From assembly GCA_964450715.1 (NCBI GenBank), contig CAYVFC010000179.1, positions 1-14,646 on the forward strand: a stretch of DNA of 14,646 bases, written 5' to 3'. This DNA comes from CAYVFC01 sp964450715 (GTDB lineage: Bacteria; Myxococcota_A; Polyangia; Polyangiales; JAFGIB01). Below, piece after piece: positions 6,090 through 13,024 of the stretch (position 1 is its first letter; each line of letters begins with the position of its first letter). A model generated the notes under the pieces. The model saw nothing but the letters and a program-made list of their open reading frames with translations, had not been told where the DNA came from and made no database searches. Both the position numbers and the translations under genes were made by a program.

Positions 6090-7802
6090 CTATCGACCCT
6101 GCTCGAGGAAGCGCAGCGCCCGTTCGTAGAGCATTCGCGCCTTCTCCCGTAGCGGCAGCGCCAAAAACCGCGCCTTGACCGCGCGGTCGATGAAGTTGGG
6201 CCACTGGCTGTAGTCGACCTTGACGTCGACCAGCACCACGCCCCGGTTCTCCGCCATCCGGTCGAGCCCCTGCTCCAGATCGCGGTCACCGGCGACTGCC
6301 AGGTACTCGGCGCCCAATGCCGCGGCCAGTTGCCGGTAGTCGGGCGGGCGGAGTTGTACCGATTCGCTACGGCCATAGAACTTGTTCTGCATATCCTTGA
6401 TCAGCCCCAGGGCGCCGTCGTTGAAAACGATCACCGTCAGCCGAAGTTGTTCCCGGACCGCGGTCAGCAACTCGAAGCCGGTGATCAGCAGCCCGCCGTC
6501 GCCGGTCAGGCAGACGGTGCGGCGGTCGGGACGGGCCAGGCAGGCGCCGACGGCGGCGGGGACGCCGAAGCCCATGGCCTGGTAGTCGGCGGGAGTGAGG
6601 AAGGTGCGCGGGCCCTGTACCTGCCAGTCCAGCACGGCCCAGAGCTGGTGGCTTCCGCAGTCGGTGACCACTATCGCCTCGCGGTCGAGGCGCGTACGCA
6701 AGCGCTGCAACAGGCGCGAGGGGTGGACGCCTTCATGCGATTTTATCGTTTCTATCCGTTGTTGTTCTTTCTGTCTGGCCCGGGCGATGGTCTCTTTAAC
6801 GCTGGTCGGGTCCCGGGCGGGGTCGCCGCCGATCCGCGCGAGGGTGGCCCGGAGCGCCTCGCCGGCGTCCGCGCGCAGCGCCACCTCGGCCGGGTAGTTG
6901 CGGTCGAGCACCTCGGGGCTCTGATCGACGTGGATGAGCTTGCCGTTGATCGACATGAGCCACTTGCTGCTGCTCATCTCGGCGAACTTGCAGCCCAGCG
7001 CCAGCACCGCATCGCACTGCGCGAAGCAATCGGCGGCGGCACGCGTACCCGAGGGGCCGAAGCCGAAGCCCGCGGCAAGGGGGTGGTCCTCCGGGATGGC
7101 GCCCTTGCCCGAGATGGTGGTGGCCACCGGGGCCGCCAGCAGCTCGGCCAGCCGCGCGATCTCGGTCGATGCGCCCAGCGCACCCTTGCCCGCGTAGATG
7201 CCCGGACGGCGAGCGCTGCGTAGCAGAGCGGCGATGCGGTCCAGCTTGCCCGGATCGATCGGCTCGGGCGATACCGATGCCGAAGGCAGGGCCGATTCGG
7301 GTTCGACGCGCTCGCGCAATAGCTCGCGCCCCAGCTCGACCACCACCGGACCGGGCTCCCCGCTCTCGGCCAGGCAAAATGCCTCCTCGACGCGGGCGGC
7401 TATCTCGCGAGCATGGCTCGCAGTGAAAACGCCCTTGACCACGGGGGCGACCACACGCATCTGGTCGATTTCGTGCAGGTGAAAGGCCTTGTCGTCCTTT
7501 TCCACGGCGGTGACCAGCACCACCAGGGGCGAGGAGTCTAGAAGAGCCTCGGCCAGGCCCGTGATCATGTTGGTCAGCCCTGGCCCGGGGATGGCCAGGC
7601 AGACCCCGGTCGCGCCGCTAGCGCGCGCGTAGCCATCGGCCATGAAGGCCGCGCCCAGCTCGGAGGCGACCAGGATATTGCGCAGGCCGCCATCGGCCAG
7701 AGCGTCGAAGATCTCCAGGTTCTGGGCCCCTGGCATACCAAAGGTAAATCGGACGCCCCGCGACCGCAACGCGTTCACCAGGTTCTGGGCTCCGCTGATC
7801 AA
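6090..7802 (-). CDS. TPP-dependent enzyme of the acetolactate synthase large-subunit family
   Basis: A 570-aa protein with the three-domain layout of the family. The N-terminal PYR domain has catalytic Glu48 in ASELGAAFMADGYARA, which activates the thiamine diphosphate ylide. A central domain follows at about 185-325. The C-terminal PP domain has the GDGG...N motif (Gly434 to Asn461), which binds Mg2+ and diphosphate. Acetolactate synthase, which condenses two pyruvates, is the closest named relative. However, there is no regulatory ilvN gene next to it, so another carboligase or decarboxylase role is possible. The start is TTG 7802, supported by GAGGAG 6-7 nt upstream; no ATG or GTG is available there. 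It forms a tight pair with the downstream membrane SpeE-like gene (4-nt gap), which suggests one transcript and a linked but unknown function. Confidence 0.85.
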   Translation of the reverse strand: MISGAQNLVNALRSRGVRFTFGMPGAQNLEIFDALADGGLRNILVASELGAAFMADGYARASGATGVCLAIPGPGLTNMITGLAEALLDSSPLVVLVTAVEKDDKAFHLHEIDQMRVVAPVVKGVFTASHAREIAARVEEAFCLAESGEPGPVVVELGRELLRERVEPESALPSASVSPEPIDPGKLDRIAALLRSARRPGIYAGKGALGASTEIARLAELLAAPVATTISGKGAIPEDHPLAAGFGFGPSGTRAAADCFAQCDAVLALGCKFAEMSSSKWLMSINGKLIHVDQSPEVLDRNYPAEVALRADAGEALRATLARIGGDPARDPTSVKETIARARQKEQQRIETIKSHEGVHPSRLLQRLRTRLDREAIVVTDCGSHQLWAVLDWQVQGPRTFLTPADYQAMGFGVPAAVGACLARPDRRTVCLTGDGGLLITGFELLTAVREQLRLTVIVFNDGALGLIKDMQNKFYGRSESVQLRPPDYRQLAAALGAEYLAVAGDRDLEQGLDRMAENRGVVLVDVKVDYSQWPNFIDRAVKARFLALPLREKARMLYERALRFLEQGR

Positions 7803-7844
7803 TGCTCGCTCCTCGCCAAGAGATAAGACCCTCTCCGGTGCTTC

Positions 7845-7858
7845 CGGTCAAGCGCGGC
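7845..7858. repeat. 14-nt direct repeat, left copy
   Basis: CGGTCAAGCGCGGC is identical to 7973-7986. The match stops exactly at 14 bases on both sides. It flanks the palindrome-rich block 7859-7972. Confidence 0.7.
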
Positions 7859-7878
7859 AGTGGGCAAGCCCCTGCCCC

Positions 7879-7899
7879 ACGTTTGCCCGTACCAAACGT
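7879..7899. repeat. Perfect 7-bp inverted repeat
   Basis: ACGTTTG (7879-7885) and CAAACGT (7893-7899) form a stem with a 7-nt loop. There is no adjacent T-run, so it is not a typical terminator. It sits inside the candidate insertion. Confidence 0.5.
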
Positions 7900-7907
7900 C
7901 GTAGGAA

Positions 7908-7926
7908 CGGGCCTTGCGCCCGCCCG
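7908..7926. repeat. GC-rich palindromic motif, copy 1 of 2
   Basis: CGGGCCTTGCGCCCGCCCG occurs here and, identically, at 13674-13692. The GGGC/GCCC arms fold around CTTGC. Both copies are intergenic. Confidence 0.6.
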
Positions 7927-7972
7927 GCCCGGGATCCGGAAAAGGGGCGGGTGCCTCGCCTTTGTCTGTGTA

Positions 7973-7986
7973 CGGTCAAGCGCGGC
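7973..7986. repeat. 14-nt direct repeat, right copy, covering the stop codon of the OPT gene
   Basis: Second copy of CGGTCAAGCGCGGC. It encodes the last codons and the TGA stop of the OPT transporter on the minus strand. This is consistent with the left copy being a duplicate made on insertion. Confidence 0.7.
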
Positions 7987-9883
7987 GCCGGTCGGAATCG
8001 TTTCGGGAAAAGCGCGCGAAGAGCCAGAGCGCCAGGCCGGCCGCGGCGATGGTCAGCGCGGTGGAGACGACCGGGGGAAGCCGCGGATCGACCGCGGCGA
8101 TGCCGGCGCCGGCCAGGGCGGCCAGGCCGATGCCGGCCAGCGACTCACCGGCGATCACGCCGGAGGAGAAGAGCACCCCGCGGCCGGTCTCTTCTTTGCT
8201 TCCGTTCCTGTTCCGTTGACCTCGTGTGACCCAGGCGGCGATCGCGGCTCCGGCCAGGATGGGAACGCTGAGGCTGAAGGGCAGATAGACCCCTACGGCG
8301 ATGGGCATGAGATGGGCGCGGAAGCGGGCCTGTTTCTTTTCGAGCGCGGCGTCGAGCAGTACGACCAGCACGCCGGCGCCCGCGCCCACCGCGACCATGT
8401 CCCAGGGCAGCTGGCCGTCTCCCCCGAGCGCCCGCGCCAGGCTGGCGAAGAGCCCGGCCTGGGGCGCGGGAAGCTGTTTGCCGCCGATGCCGCCCGGGCT
8501 GGTGTCCTGCAACAGCTGCAGCACCGGGGCCATGATGGGCGCGGCGACCAGCACGCCGAGGATCTGCATGAGCTGCTGGCGCCGGGGCGTGGCGCCCACC
8601 ATCTGTCCGGTCTTGAGATCGTTGCACACGTCGCCCGAGGTGCAGGCTATGCAGCAGACCACGGCGGCCACCCCCAGGGTAGCGGCCACGGCCGGCGTAC
8701 CCGCGTAGCCGAAGACAAAGAGCATGAGCCCGGTGAAGAGCACGGCGGTGATGGTCATGCCCGATACCGGGCTGTTGGAATTGCCGACCAGGCCCACGAT
8801 GTAGCTGGCTACGGCGGTGAAGAAGAAGCCCATGAGCAGCATGACCGCGGTAGCGAGAAGCGCCATGCCCGCCTCTCCGGTGAAGCGAAGGTAGAGGTAT
8901 CCCACCATGGCCACGGCCGGCAGGCCTACGCCGAGCAGAGCCGGCCAGGGCAGGTCGCGCTGCCGTTCGTCGGCCCTCTGCTCCGCGTCCGGCCCGCGGA
9001 CCAGGCTCACCAAGGCTTGTACCAGACCCCGGCGGATCCGGTAGATGGAGGCGACGCCCCCCACGGCCATGGCGCCTACCCCCAGGTAGCGGATACGTTC
9101 GGACCAAAGCAGGAAGGCTTGCTCCAGTGGGGAGAGCTCGGGCGGCCCGTAGGCGCCGGCGAGCGGGATGGCTGCCAGCCAGCCGAGCGCGCCGCCGCTG
9201 AAGATGAGCAGGGCCACGTTCAGGCGAACGATGAAGCCCACGGCTACCAGCATGGGCGAGACGTCGGCTCCCAGGTAGAGCACCCGTCCACCCGCCAGGC
9301 GCGCCGCCCCTTCCAGCGCGCCGTGCAGCAGGCCCAGGTAGCCGGAGGCCAGCTTGAAGAGGGCGCCGGTGACCGCGCCCCCTACCAGCGCCCTGGCTTG
9401 CGAGCCATTGTCATCGGTCGATCCCTTGCGCTCGCCGGCCCGCAGCACGGCGGCGCAGGCCACCGCTTCGGGGTAGGGCAACTCCGGCGACCGCTCGATG
9501 AACACGCGGCGCATGGGAACCATGAAGATGATGCCGAGCACGCCGCCGGACAGAGCGACCAGGGTCACGGTCCAGTAGTCGAAGCGCTCCCAGTACCCCA
9601 CCATGACCAGCGCGGGCATGGTAAAGATGATGCCGGCGGCCAGCGACTCGCCGGCCGAGGCCGCGGTCTGCACCTGGTTGGCCTGCAGCGTAGCCTGGCT
9701 GCGGAAGAGCAGGCGGAAGAGCAGCATGGAGATGACCGCCGCCGGGATGGAGGCCGAGACGGTCATGCCGGCCTTCAGCCCCACGTAGACGTTGGCCGCG
9801 CCCATCACAACCGCCAGCAGCAGGCCCGTCATTACCGCGCGCGCGCCGAGCTCCCGCGTTTCGTTCGGTGCTTCAGGATGCAT
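7976..9883 (-). CDS. OPT-family oligopeptide transporter
   Basis: A 635-aa polytopic inner-membrane protein of the OPT family, proton-coupled importers of small peptides or metal chelates (substrate here unknown). Family landmarks are clear: ANVYVGLKAGMTVSASIPAA (30-49), SAGESLAAGIIFTMPA (76-91), ELPYPEAVACAAVL (134-147), GNSNSPVSGMT (367-377) and a closing GESLAGI near residue 595. About 14-16 hydrophobic helices span the whole length. I chose ATG 9883 because it places the conserved RELGARAV segment at the very N-terminus. An upstream ATG at 9964 would add 27 Pro-rich residues that look non-functional. It is the first gene of a minus-strand series, followed after a probable insertion by the TPP enzyme and the SpeE-like protein. 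It is divergent from infA (182-nt spacer). Confidence 0.9.
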   Translation of the reverse strand: MHPEAPNETRELGARAVMTGLLLAVVMGAANVYVGLKAGMTVSASIPAAVISMLLFRLLFRSQATLQANQVQTAASAGESLAAGIIFTMPALVMVGYWERFDYWTVTLVALSGGVLGIIFMVPMRRVFIERSPELPYPEAVACAAVLRAGERKGSTDDNGSQARALVGGAVTGALFKLASGYLGLLHGALEGAARLAGGRVLYLGADVSPMLVAVGFIVRLNVALLIFSGGALGWLAAIPLAGAYGPPELSPLEQAFLLWSERIRYLGVGAMAVGGVASIYRIRRGLVQALVSLVRGPDAEQRADERQRDLPWPALLGVGLPAVAMVGYLYLRFTGEAGMALLATAVMLLMGFFFTAVASYIVGLVGNSNSPVSGMTITAVLFTGLMLFVFGYAGTPAVAATLGVAAVVCCIACTSGDVCNDLKTGQMVGATPRRQQLMQILGVLVAAPIMAPVLQLLQDTSPGGIGGKQLPAPQAGLFASLARALGGDGQLPWDMVAVGAGAGVLVVLLDAALEKKQARFRAHLMPIAVGVYLPFSLSVPILAGAAIAAWVTRGQRNRNGSKEETGRGVLFSSGVIAGESLAGIGLAALAGAGIAAVDPRLPPVVSTALTIAAAGLALWLFARFSRNDSDRRRA

Positions 9884-10065
9884 CGCGCTTGCCGGCCCGG
9901 GACACGGCCGATGTGTACCACGAGCCGGACGCGGGCAGCCAGGTAGAGGGGCCGGATCGGTCATCTGGGTGTGTGTCGGCTGGCTTTTGCCTGCGAGTTG
10001 TGCTACCGAGCCTGCGACCGTTCGGCGCGGAATTCCGGGCCCGCGCGGTGCAACCAGGAGATCTC

Positions 10066-10323
10066 GTGGCGAGGAAAAAAGACCGGAGGTCGTACGAGAA
10101 GGACATGGACCGCGACGACCATCTCATGGTCGACGGGGTCGTCAGCAACGTGTTCGCCGGGGGGCAATTCGAGGTCAAGACCGAGGCCGGAGCGGTGGTG
10201 CGAGCGCAGCTCTGCGGCCGTATGCGCAAGTTCCGCATCCGTGTGATCCTCGGCGACCGCGTGACCGTGGCCCTCTCTCCCTACGATCTCACCCACGGGA
10301 TGATCGTCTACCGGTCGAAGTAG
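10066..10323 (+). CDS. infA: Translation initiation factor IF-1 (single OB fold), with N-terminal extension
   Basis: An 85-aa protein. Residues 16-85 follow the IF-1 S1-like OB fold: GVVSNVFAGGQFEVKTEAG, then GRMRKFRIRVILGDRVTV, ending in SPYDLTHGMIVYRSK, which closely matches the classic IF-1 C-terminus. IF-1 binds the 30S A site during initiation. The start is GTG 10066, set by CAGGAG 5-6 nt upstream. This gives about 13 extra, highly charged residues (RKKDRRSYEKDMDRD) relative to E. coli IF-1. An internal ATG at codon 14 would give the usual length but lacks a ribosome binding site. The gene stands alone, outside the ribosomal-protein cluster where infA often lies, so it may be the sole copy relocated or a paralogue. 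Its stop is 11 nt from the convergent argJ stop. Confidence 0.92.
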   Translation: MARKKDRRSYEKDMDRDDHLMVDGVVSNVFAGGQFEVKTEAGAVVRAQLCGRMRKFRIRVILGDRVTVALSPYDLTHGMIVYRSK

Positions 10324-10334
10324 GGTCGCCTTCG

Positions 10335-11555
10335 CTACGTCGTGTAATCCGCGTTGATACGGACGTAATCCTCGGTAAGGTCGCAGCCCCAGGCAGTGGC
10401 GCTCTCCGCGCCCAGGCCCAGATCGACGCTCAAGCGGACCTGCTCCGTGTCCATGGCGCGCGACACCACCCCGAGATCCAGGTCGGTGGGCACTCCGTTG
10501 CGGAAGGCGAGGTGCTCGCCGATGCAGACGCTGATCCGGCCGAGGTCGACCCGCGCACCCGAACGGCCCACCGCCATCAGCACGCGGCCCAGGTTGGGAT
10601 CGCGGCCCGTGACCATGGTCTTTACCAGCGGCGACGAGGCCACGGTGCGGGCCGCTGCGCGCGCGTCCTTGCGGGAGGCCGCTCTCCGCACCTGAACCTC
10701 GATCAGGGTGCGCGCGCCCTCGCCGTCGCGCACCAGATCCTTGCCCAGCTGCACCGCCAGGGCGGTCAGCGCCCCGACAAAGGCGGCGGCCGCGGGATGA
10801 CGCGCGCGTAGCGTCTTGCCGCCGGCCGCCCCGCTGGCGAACAGCAGCATGGTATCGCTGGTCGAGGTGTCCATGTCCACGTCGATCATGTTCAGCGAAA
10901 CGTCGGCCGCTTCTCGCAGGACCTTGCCGAGCCAGCGCGGATCGGCCGGGGCATCGGTGGTCAGAAAGCAGAGCACGGTGGCCATGTCCGGGTGCACCAT
11001 GCCCGAGCCCTTGGCCGTCCCACCGATGGTGTAGGTCCGACCGTCCGCCTCGAAGCAGAGGGCGCGGCTCTTGGGCACGGTATCGGTGGTCATGATGGCC
11101 CGGGCGAGGTCCGCGCCGCCTTGCGCGGTGAGCGCGATGCGCGCCGCGGCCGCCTCGATCTTGTCCATGGGCAGAGGTCGCCCGATGACGCCGGTGGAGG
11201 CGACCAGCACCTCCTCGGCGGGGATGCCGAGCTTTTCCGCCACTAGCTCGGTCATGCGCCGGGCGTCGTCCTCGCCGCGAGAGCCCATGCCCACGTTTGA
11301 GCAGCCGGAGTTGGCTATCAGCGCACGTGCCCGGCCGTCGGCCACGCGCTCTCGCGTCACCTTCACCGGGGCGCCGCAGATCTGATTGCGGGTGAAGAGC
11401 CCCGCTACCGTACAGGGGCCGTCCGCGGCCAGGATGCCCAGATCGAGCCGTGGCTCGGGGCCGTAGGTCTTCACCCCGGCCGCGGCCGCGCCCGCTTTCC
11501 AGCCGGCGGGTGAGGTGACGCTGCCGTTATCTATCCATTTGTAATCGGTAGGCAT
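10335..11555 (-). CDS. argJ: Bifunctional ornithine acetyltransferase / N-acetylglutamate synthase
   Basis: A 406-aa protein. ArgJ recycles the acetyl group from N-acetylornithine to glutamate (and may use acetyl-CoA) in arginine biosynthesis. The autocleavage region GTAKGSGMVHPDMATVLCFL contains the Ala-Thr pair at which the precursor splits, with Thr as the new N-terminal nucleophile. Other family marks are GMGSRGEDDARRM, VLVASTGVIG, DVDMDTSTSDTMLL, GRDPNLGRVL and the C-terminal INADYTT. The length is normal. The start at ATG 11555 is fixed by AGGAGGG about 5 nt upstream; the reading frame runs further up but the added residues are not ArgJ-like. No other arg genes are in the window. The leader (11556-11687) has a GCCTTGG/CCAAGGC hairpin but no clear ARG-box-type operator that I could recognise. 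Confidence 0.95.
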   Translation of the reverse strand: MPTDYKWIDNGSVTSPAGWKAGAAAAGVKTYGPEPRLDLGILAADGPCTVAGLFTRNQICGAPVKVTRERVADGRARALIANSGCSNVGMGSRGEDDARRMTELVAEKLGIPAEEVLVASTGVIGRPLPMDKIEAAAARIALTAQGGADLARAIMTTDTVPKSRALCFEADGRTYTIGGTAKGSGMVHPDMATVLCFLTTDAPADPRWLGKVLREAADVSLNMIDVDMDTSTSDTMLLFASGAAGGKTLRARHPAAAAFVGALTALAVQLGKDLVRDGEGARTLIEVQVRRAASRKDARAAARTVASSPLVKTMVTGRDPNLGRVLMAVGRSGARVDLGRISVCIGEHLAFRNGVPTDLDLGVVSRAMDTEQVRLSVDLGLGAESATAWGCDLTEDYVRINADYTT

Positions 11556-11649
11556 CTTCCCTCCTCGTTCCCGGCTCGAAATGCGACTGCCGTCGCCTCG
11601 CGGGGCGGGCGTGAGGATCGGCTGCGGAAAACCGTCGGGCATTTCGGGC

Positions 11650-11675
11650 GCCTTGGCCGCCGCGCTGCCCAAGGC
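11650..11675. repeat. Inverted repeat in the argJ leader
   Basis: GCCTTGG (11650-11656) and CCAAGGC (11669-11675) are perfect complements around a 12-nt GC-rich spacer, lying about 95 nt upstream of the argJ start. There is no T-run, so it is not a terminator. It could be an mRNA leader structure or a repressor site; nothing further can be said. Confidence 0.35.
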
Positions 11676-11687
11676 CTGAACGCTTAC

Positions 11688-11718
11688 AAAAAAACCGCCG
11701 CGGATTGCTCCGCGACGG
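11688..11718 (-). terminator. Rho-independent terminator of the OmpA/lipoprotein operon
   Basis: As minus-strand RNA, a 10-bp GC-rich stem (11709-11718 with 11695-11704, one G-U pair) is capped by a GCAA (GNRA) tetraloop and followed by seven U residues (A-run 11688-11694 on the plus strand). The wobble pair works only on the minus strand, which fixes the orientation. It closes transcription from the two-gene lipoprotein operon before argJ. Confidence 0.85.
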
Positions 11719-11736
11719 GAACATTTTCGAAGGGAT

Positions 11737-11806
11737 AAAAGCACCCACCGGATTCCGAAGCTATCGGTCGCTACAGCGGCCGATAGCTTCGGAATCCGGT
11801 GGGTGC
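11737..11806 (-). terminator. Very long perfect hairpin (27-bp stem), terminator-like
   Basis: Bases 11741-11767 and 11780-11806 are perfect 27-nt inverted repeats. The 12-nt spacer adds CGC/GCG pairing and one G-U pair, giving about 31 pairs and a four-base TACA loop. On the minus strand the stem is followed directly by TTTT (11740-11737), so it can act as a terminator just after the small lipoprotein gene (stop at 11824). A stem this long and perfect is far beyond a typical terminator and may be an RNase III substrate, a small-RNA source or a fold-back element. Confidence 0.75.
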
Positions 11807-11823
11807 ACACGGGGGGGAGGCGT

Positions 11824-12204
11824 TCAGCCCTGTGGCGCAAACTCCCAGGTATAGGTCGCCGCGGCCGGGCACTCGTCCGGCGGATCGAGCGCCAGCCCGT
11901 CGATCGCGTCGAGCACGCACCTGCTCAGCGCCTCGGGCGCCGTGGTCTGGTCGGCAACGACCTGCGGGTTGGTGATCATGCCGGTGTCTTCAGCCACCGA
12001 GAACTTTACGGTGACCGTGCCTCCCGTCTTGGGGTCCGCCTTCAGCTGCTCGTCGTAGCAGGCCCTAATAGCGCCGGCCTGGCCGTCGACAAGGGCGCGG
12101 GTGTCGGCGCGGTAGCTCTCGCCATCGCGCTTGGCAAACTGGAAGCTGCAGCCTACCGCGCTCGCCAGAAGGGCGAGCAGGCATATCGTGGAAAGCGATT
12201 TCAT
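11824..12204 (-). CDS. Small lipoprotein with TonB/AgmX-like C-terminal domain
   Basis: A 126-aa lipoprotein. The signal peptide MKSLSTICLLALLASAVG ends in lipobox residues AVGC, with Cys19 as the lipidated residue. The rest has the pattern of the short domain frequent in myxobacterial envelope proteins of the AgmX/PglI and TonB C-terminal type: IRACYDEQLKADPKTGGTVTVKFSV, then a ...RCVLDAIDGLAL segment and a terminal beta strand TYTWEFAPQG. The paired cysteines (CYDEQ and SRCVLDAI) are typical of that group. Its ATG overlaps the TGA of the OmpA-like gene (ATGA), so the two are translationally coupled and probably work together in the outer membrane or periplasm. The molecular role is unknown. 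Two successive terminator-like hairpins follow. Confidence 0.75.
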   Translation of the reverse strand: MKSLSTICLLALLASAVGCSFQFAKRDGESYRADTRALVDGQAGAIRACYDEQLKADPKTGGTVTVKFSVAEDTGMITNPQVVADQTTAPEALSRCVLDAIDGLALDPPDECPAAATYTWEFAPQG

Positions 12205-12926
12205 TTCTGCTCCTCCTCCTTCTTCTCGGCCTGCTCCTCGGCCTTCTTTGCCTTTTCCTCGGCCTTGGCAGCCTTCTTGGCGGCCTTCTCAGCCTTCTTA
12301 TCCGCCTTGCTCTTCTTGACCTTGACCTTCTTGCCGGTCTTCGGATCGATCTCGAAGACCTCCTTGACGTCGTCCTGGGCGGTGATCAGGAACTCCACGC
12401 GACGGTTCTTCTCCTTGCCCTCGTCGGTGGCGTTGTCGGCGATAGGTTTGCTCTCGCCATGGCCCTTGGAGTCCAGCATGCCCGCTTTGATTCCTTTCTC
12501 GACCAGGTAGGCCCTGACCGAGGCGGAGCGGTTTTCCGATAGCTTCTGGTTGTACTTGTCCGATCCGTCCGAGTCGGTGTGACCCTCGATGGAGAGCCGG
12601 CGGATCTGCGGGTTGTCCTTGATGACCTGGACGATTTCGTTGAGCAGATCGTGCGACTCCGGCTTGATGGTCGCCTTGTTGAAATCGAACTGGATCTTCT
12701 CGTTGATCTGGATCTTGTCCTTGGTGACCTCCACCCGCTTGGGTTCCGGCGGCGGGGGAGGAGGCGGAGGGGGCGGCGGCGCCGGCGGAGTCCCGGCGAT
12801 CTTCAGGGTGTTGGAATCCGAAAAGACCATCTCGCCGCAGCACCCGACCAACGTCTGCGCTGCCAGCAACACTCCCCCTGCTAACAGCGCGAAGAGTATG
12901 AGTCCGTGCTTTTTCGTCATGAGCAT
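12201..12926 (-). CDS. OmpA/Pal-like peptidoglycan-binding lipoprotein with poly-Pro linker and Lys-rich tail
   Basis: A 241-aa protein. Residues 1-28 are a signal peptide ending in LVGC, with Cys29 as the likely lipidated residue. Next comes a linker with eleven consecutive prolines (50-60). An OmpA_C-like domain spans about 73-182: FDFNKATIKPES, then IEGHTDSDGSDKYNQKLSENR and NRRVEF. Asp118 and Arg133 have the 15-residue spacing of the residues that hold diaminopimelate in OmpA/Pal, so cell-wall binding is well supported. The tail (about 199-241) is almost entirely Lys, Ala and Glu, probably a charged helix or coiled coil. The start ATG 12926 follows GGAGA with 4 nt spacing; ATG 12920 is an alternative. 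It is the first gene of a coupled pair with the small lipoprotein. Confidence 0.88.
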   Translation of the reverse strand: MLMTKKHGLILFALLAGGVLLAAQTLVGCCGEMVFSDSNTLKIAGTPPAPPPPPPPPPPPEPKRVEVTKDKIQINEKIQFDFNKATIKPESHDLLNEIVQVIKDNPQIRRLSIEGHTDSDGSDKYNQKLSENRSASVRAYLVEKGIKAGMLDSKGHGESKPIADNATDEGKEKNRRVEFLITAQDDVKEVFEIDPKTGKKVKVKKSKADKKAEKAAKKAAKAEEKAKKAEEQAEKKEEEQK

Positions 12927-12990
12927 CAGTTCTCCATCGCAAATAATTGTCGACCGGCGACCGGCCGGATGCCGGCCCCCTCGAAGCGCG

Positions 12991-13018
12991 ATTCTAGACA
13001 CACCGTTCAAATTGGCAA
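12991..13018 (-). promoter_or_regulatory. Sigma70-like promoter for the OmpA/lipoprotein operon
   Basis: On the minus strand, TTGCCA (13018-13013) and TAGAAT (12996-12991) are separated by 16 nt, each one or two bases from consensus. The start would fall near 12984, giving a leader of about 58 nt to the ATG at 12926. Confidence 0.5.
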
Positions 13019-13024
13019 CCATTG

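Larger units (their letters stand above)
7859..7972. mobile_element. Candidate small palindromic insertion (REP/MITE-like) between direct repeats
   Basis: This 114-bp block lies between two 14-nt direct repeats, as expected for an insertion with target duplication. It contains a hairpin ACGTTTG/CAAACGT (7879-7899), an imperfect GTGGGCA/TGCCCCAC palindrome before it, and the GC-rich motif at 7908-7926 that recurs at 13674-13692. It encodes nothing. Removing it would leave only 45 nt between the OPT transporter stop and the TPP-enzyme start, which is an ordinary operon gap. No clear terminal inverted repeats are seen, so the call is tentative. Confidence 0.4.

Noticed and set aside
3608..6376. 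Longer version of the SpeE-like protein starting around 6376
   Set aside because: The extra 97 residues read in a shifted frame through the end of the TPP-enzyme gene and are Arg/Ser/Trp-rich shadow sequence. ATG 6085 fits the operon gap and the first membrane helix.
7802..9946. Very long open frame (714 codons) antisense to the OPT transporter
   Set aside because: Its translation is Gly/Ala/Arg/His-rich without domains, while the minus strand encodes an unmistakable OPT protein. It is an effect of high GC content.
10335..11840. Longer ArgJ starting near 11840
   Set aside because: The extension crosses the long hairpin and the terminator and is not ArgJ-like. ATG 11555 has a strong AGGAGGG site.
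12210..12330. Lys/Ala/Glu codon repeat at the end of the OmpA-like gene as a DNA repeat or CRISPR-like array
   Set aside because: The repetition is at the level of amino acid composition (charged helix). There are no regular direct repeats with unique spacers.
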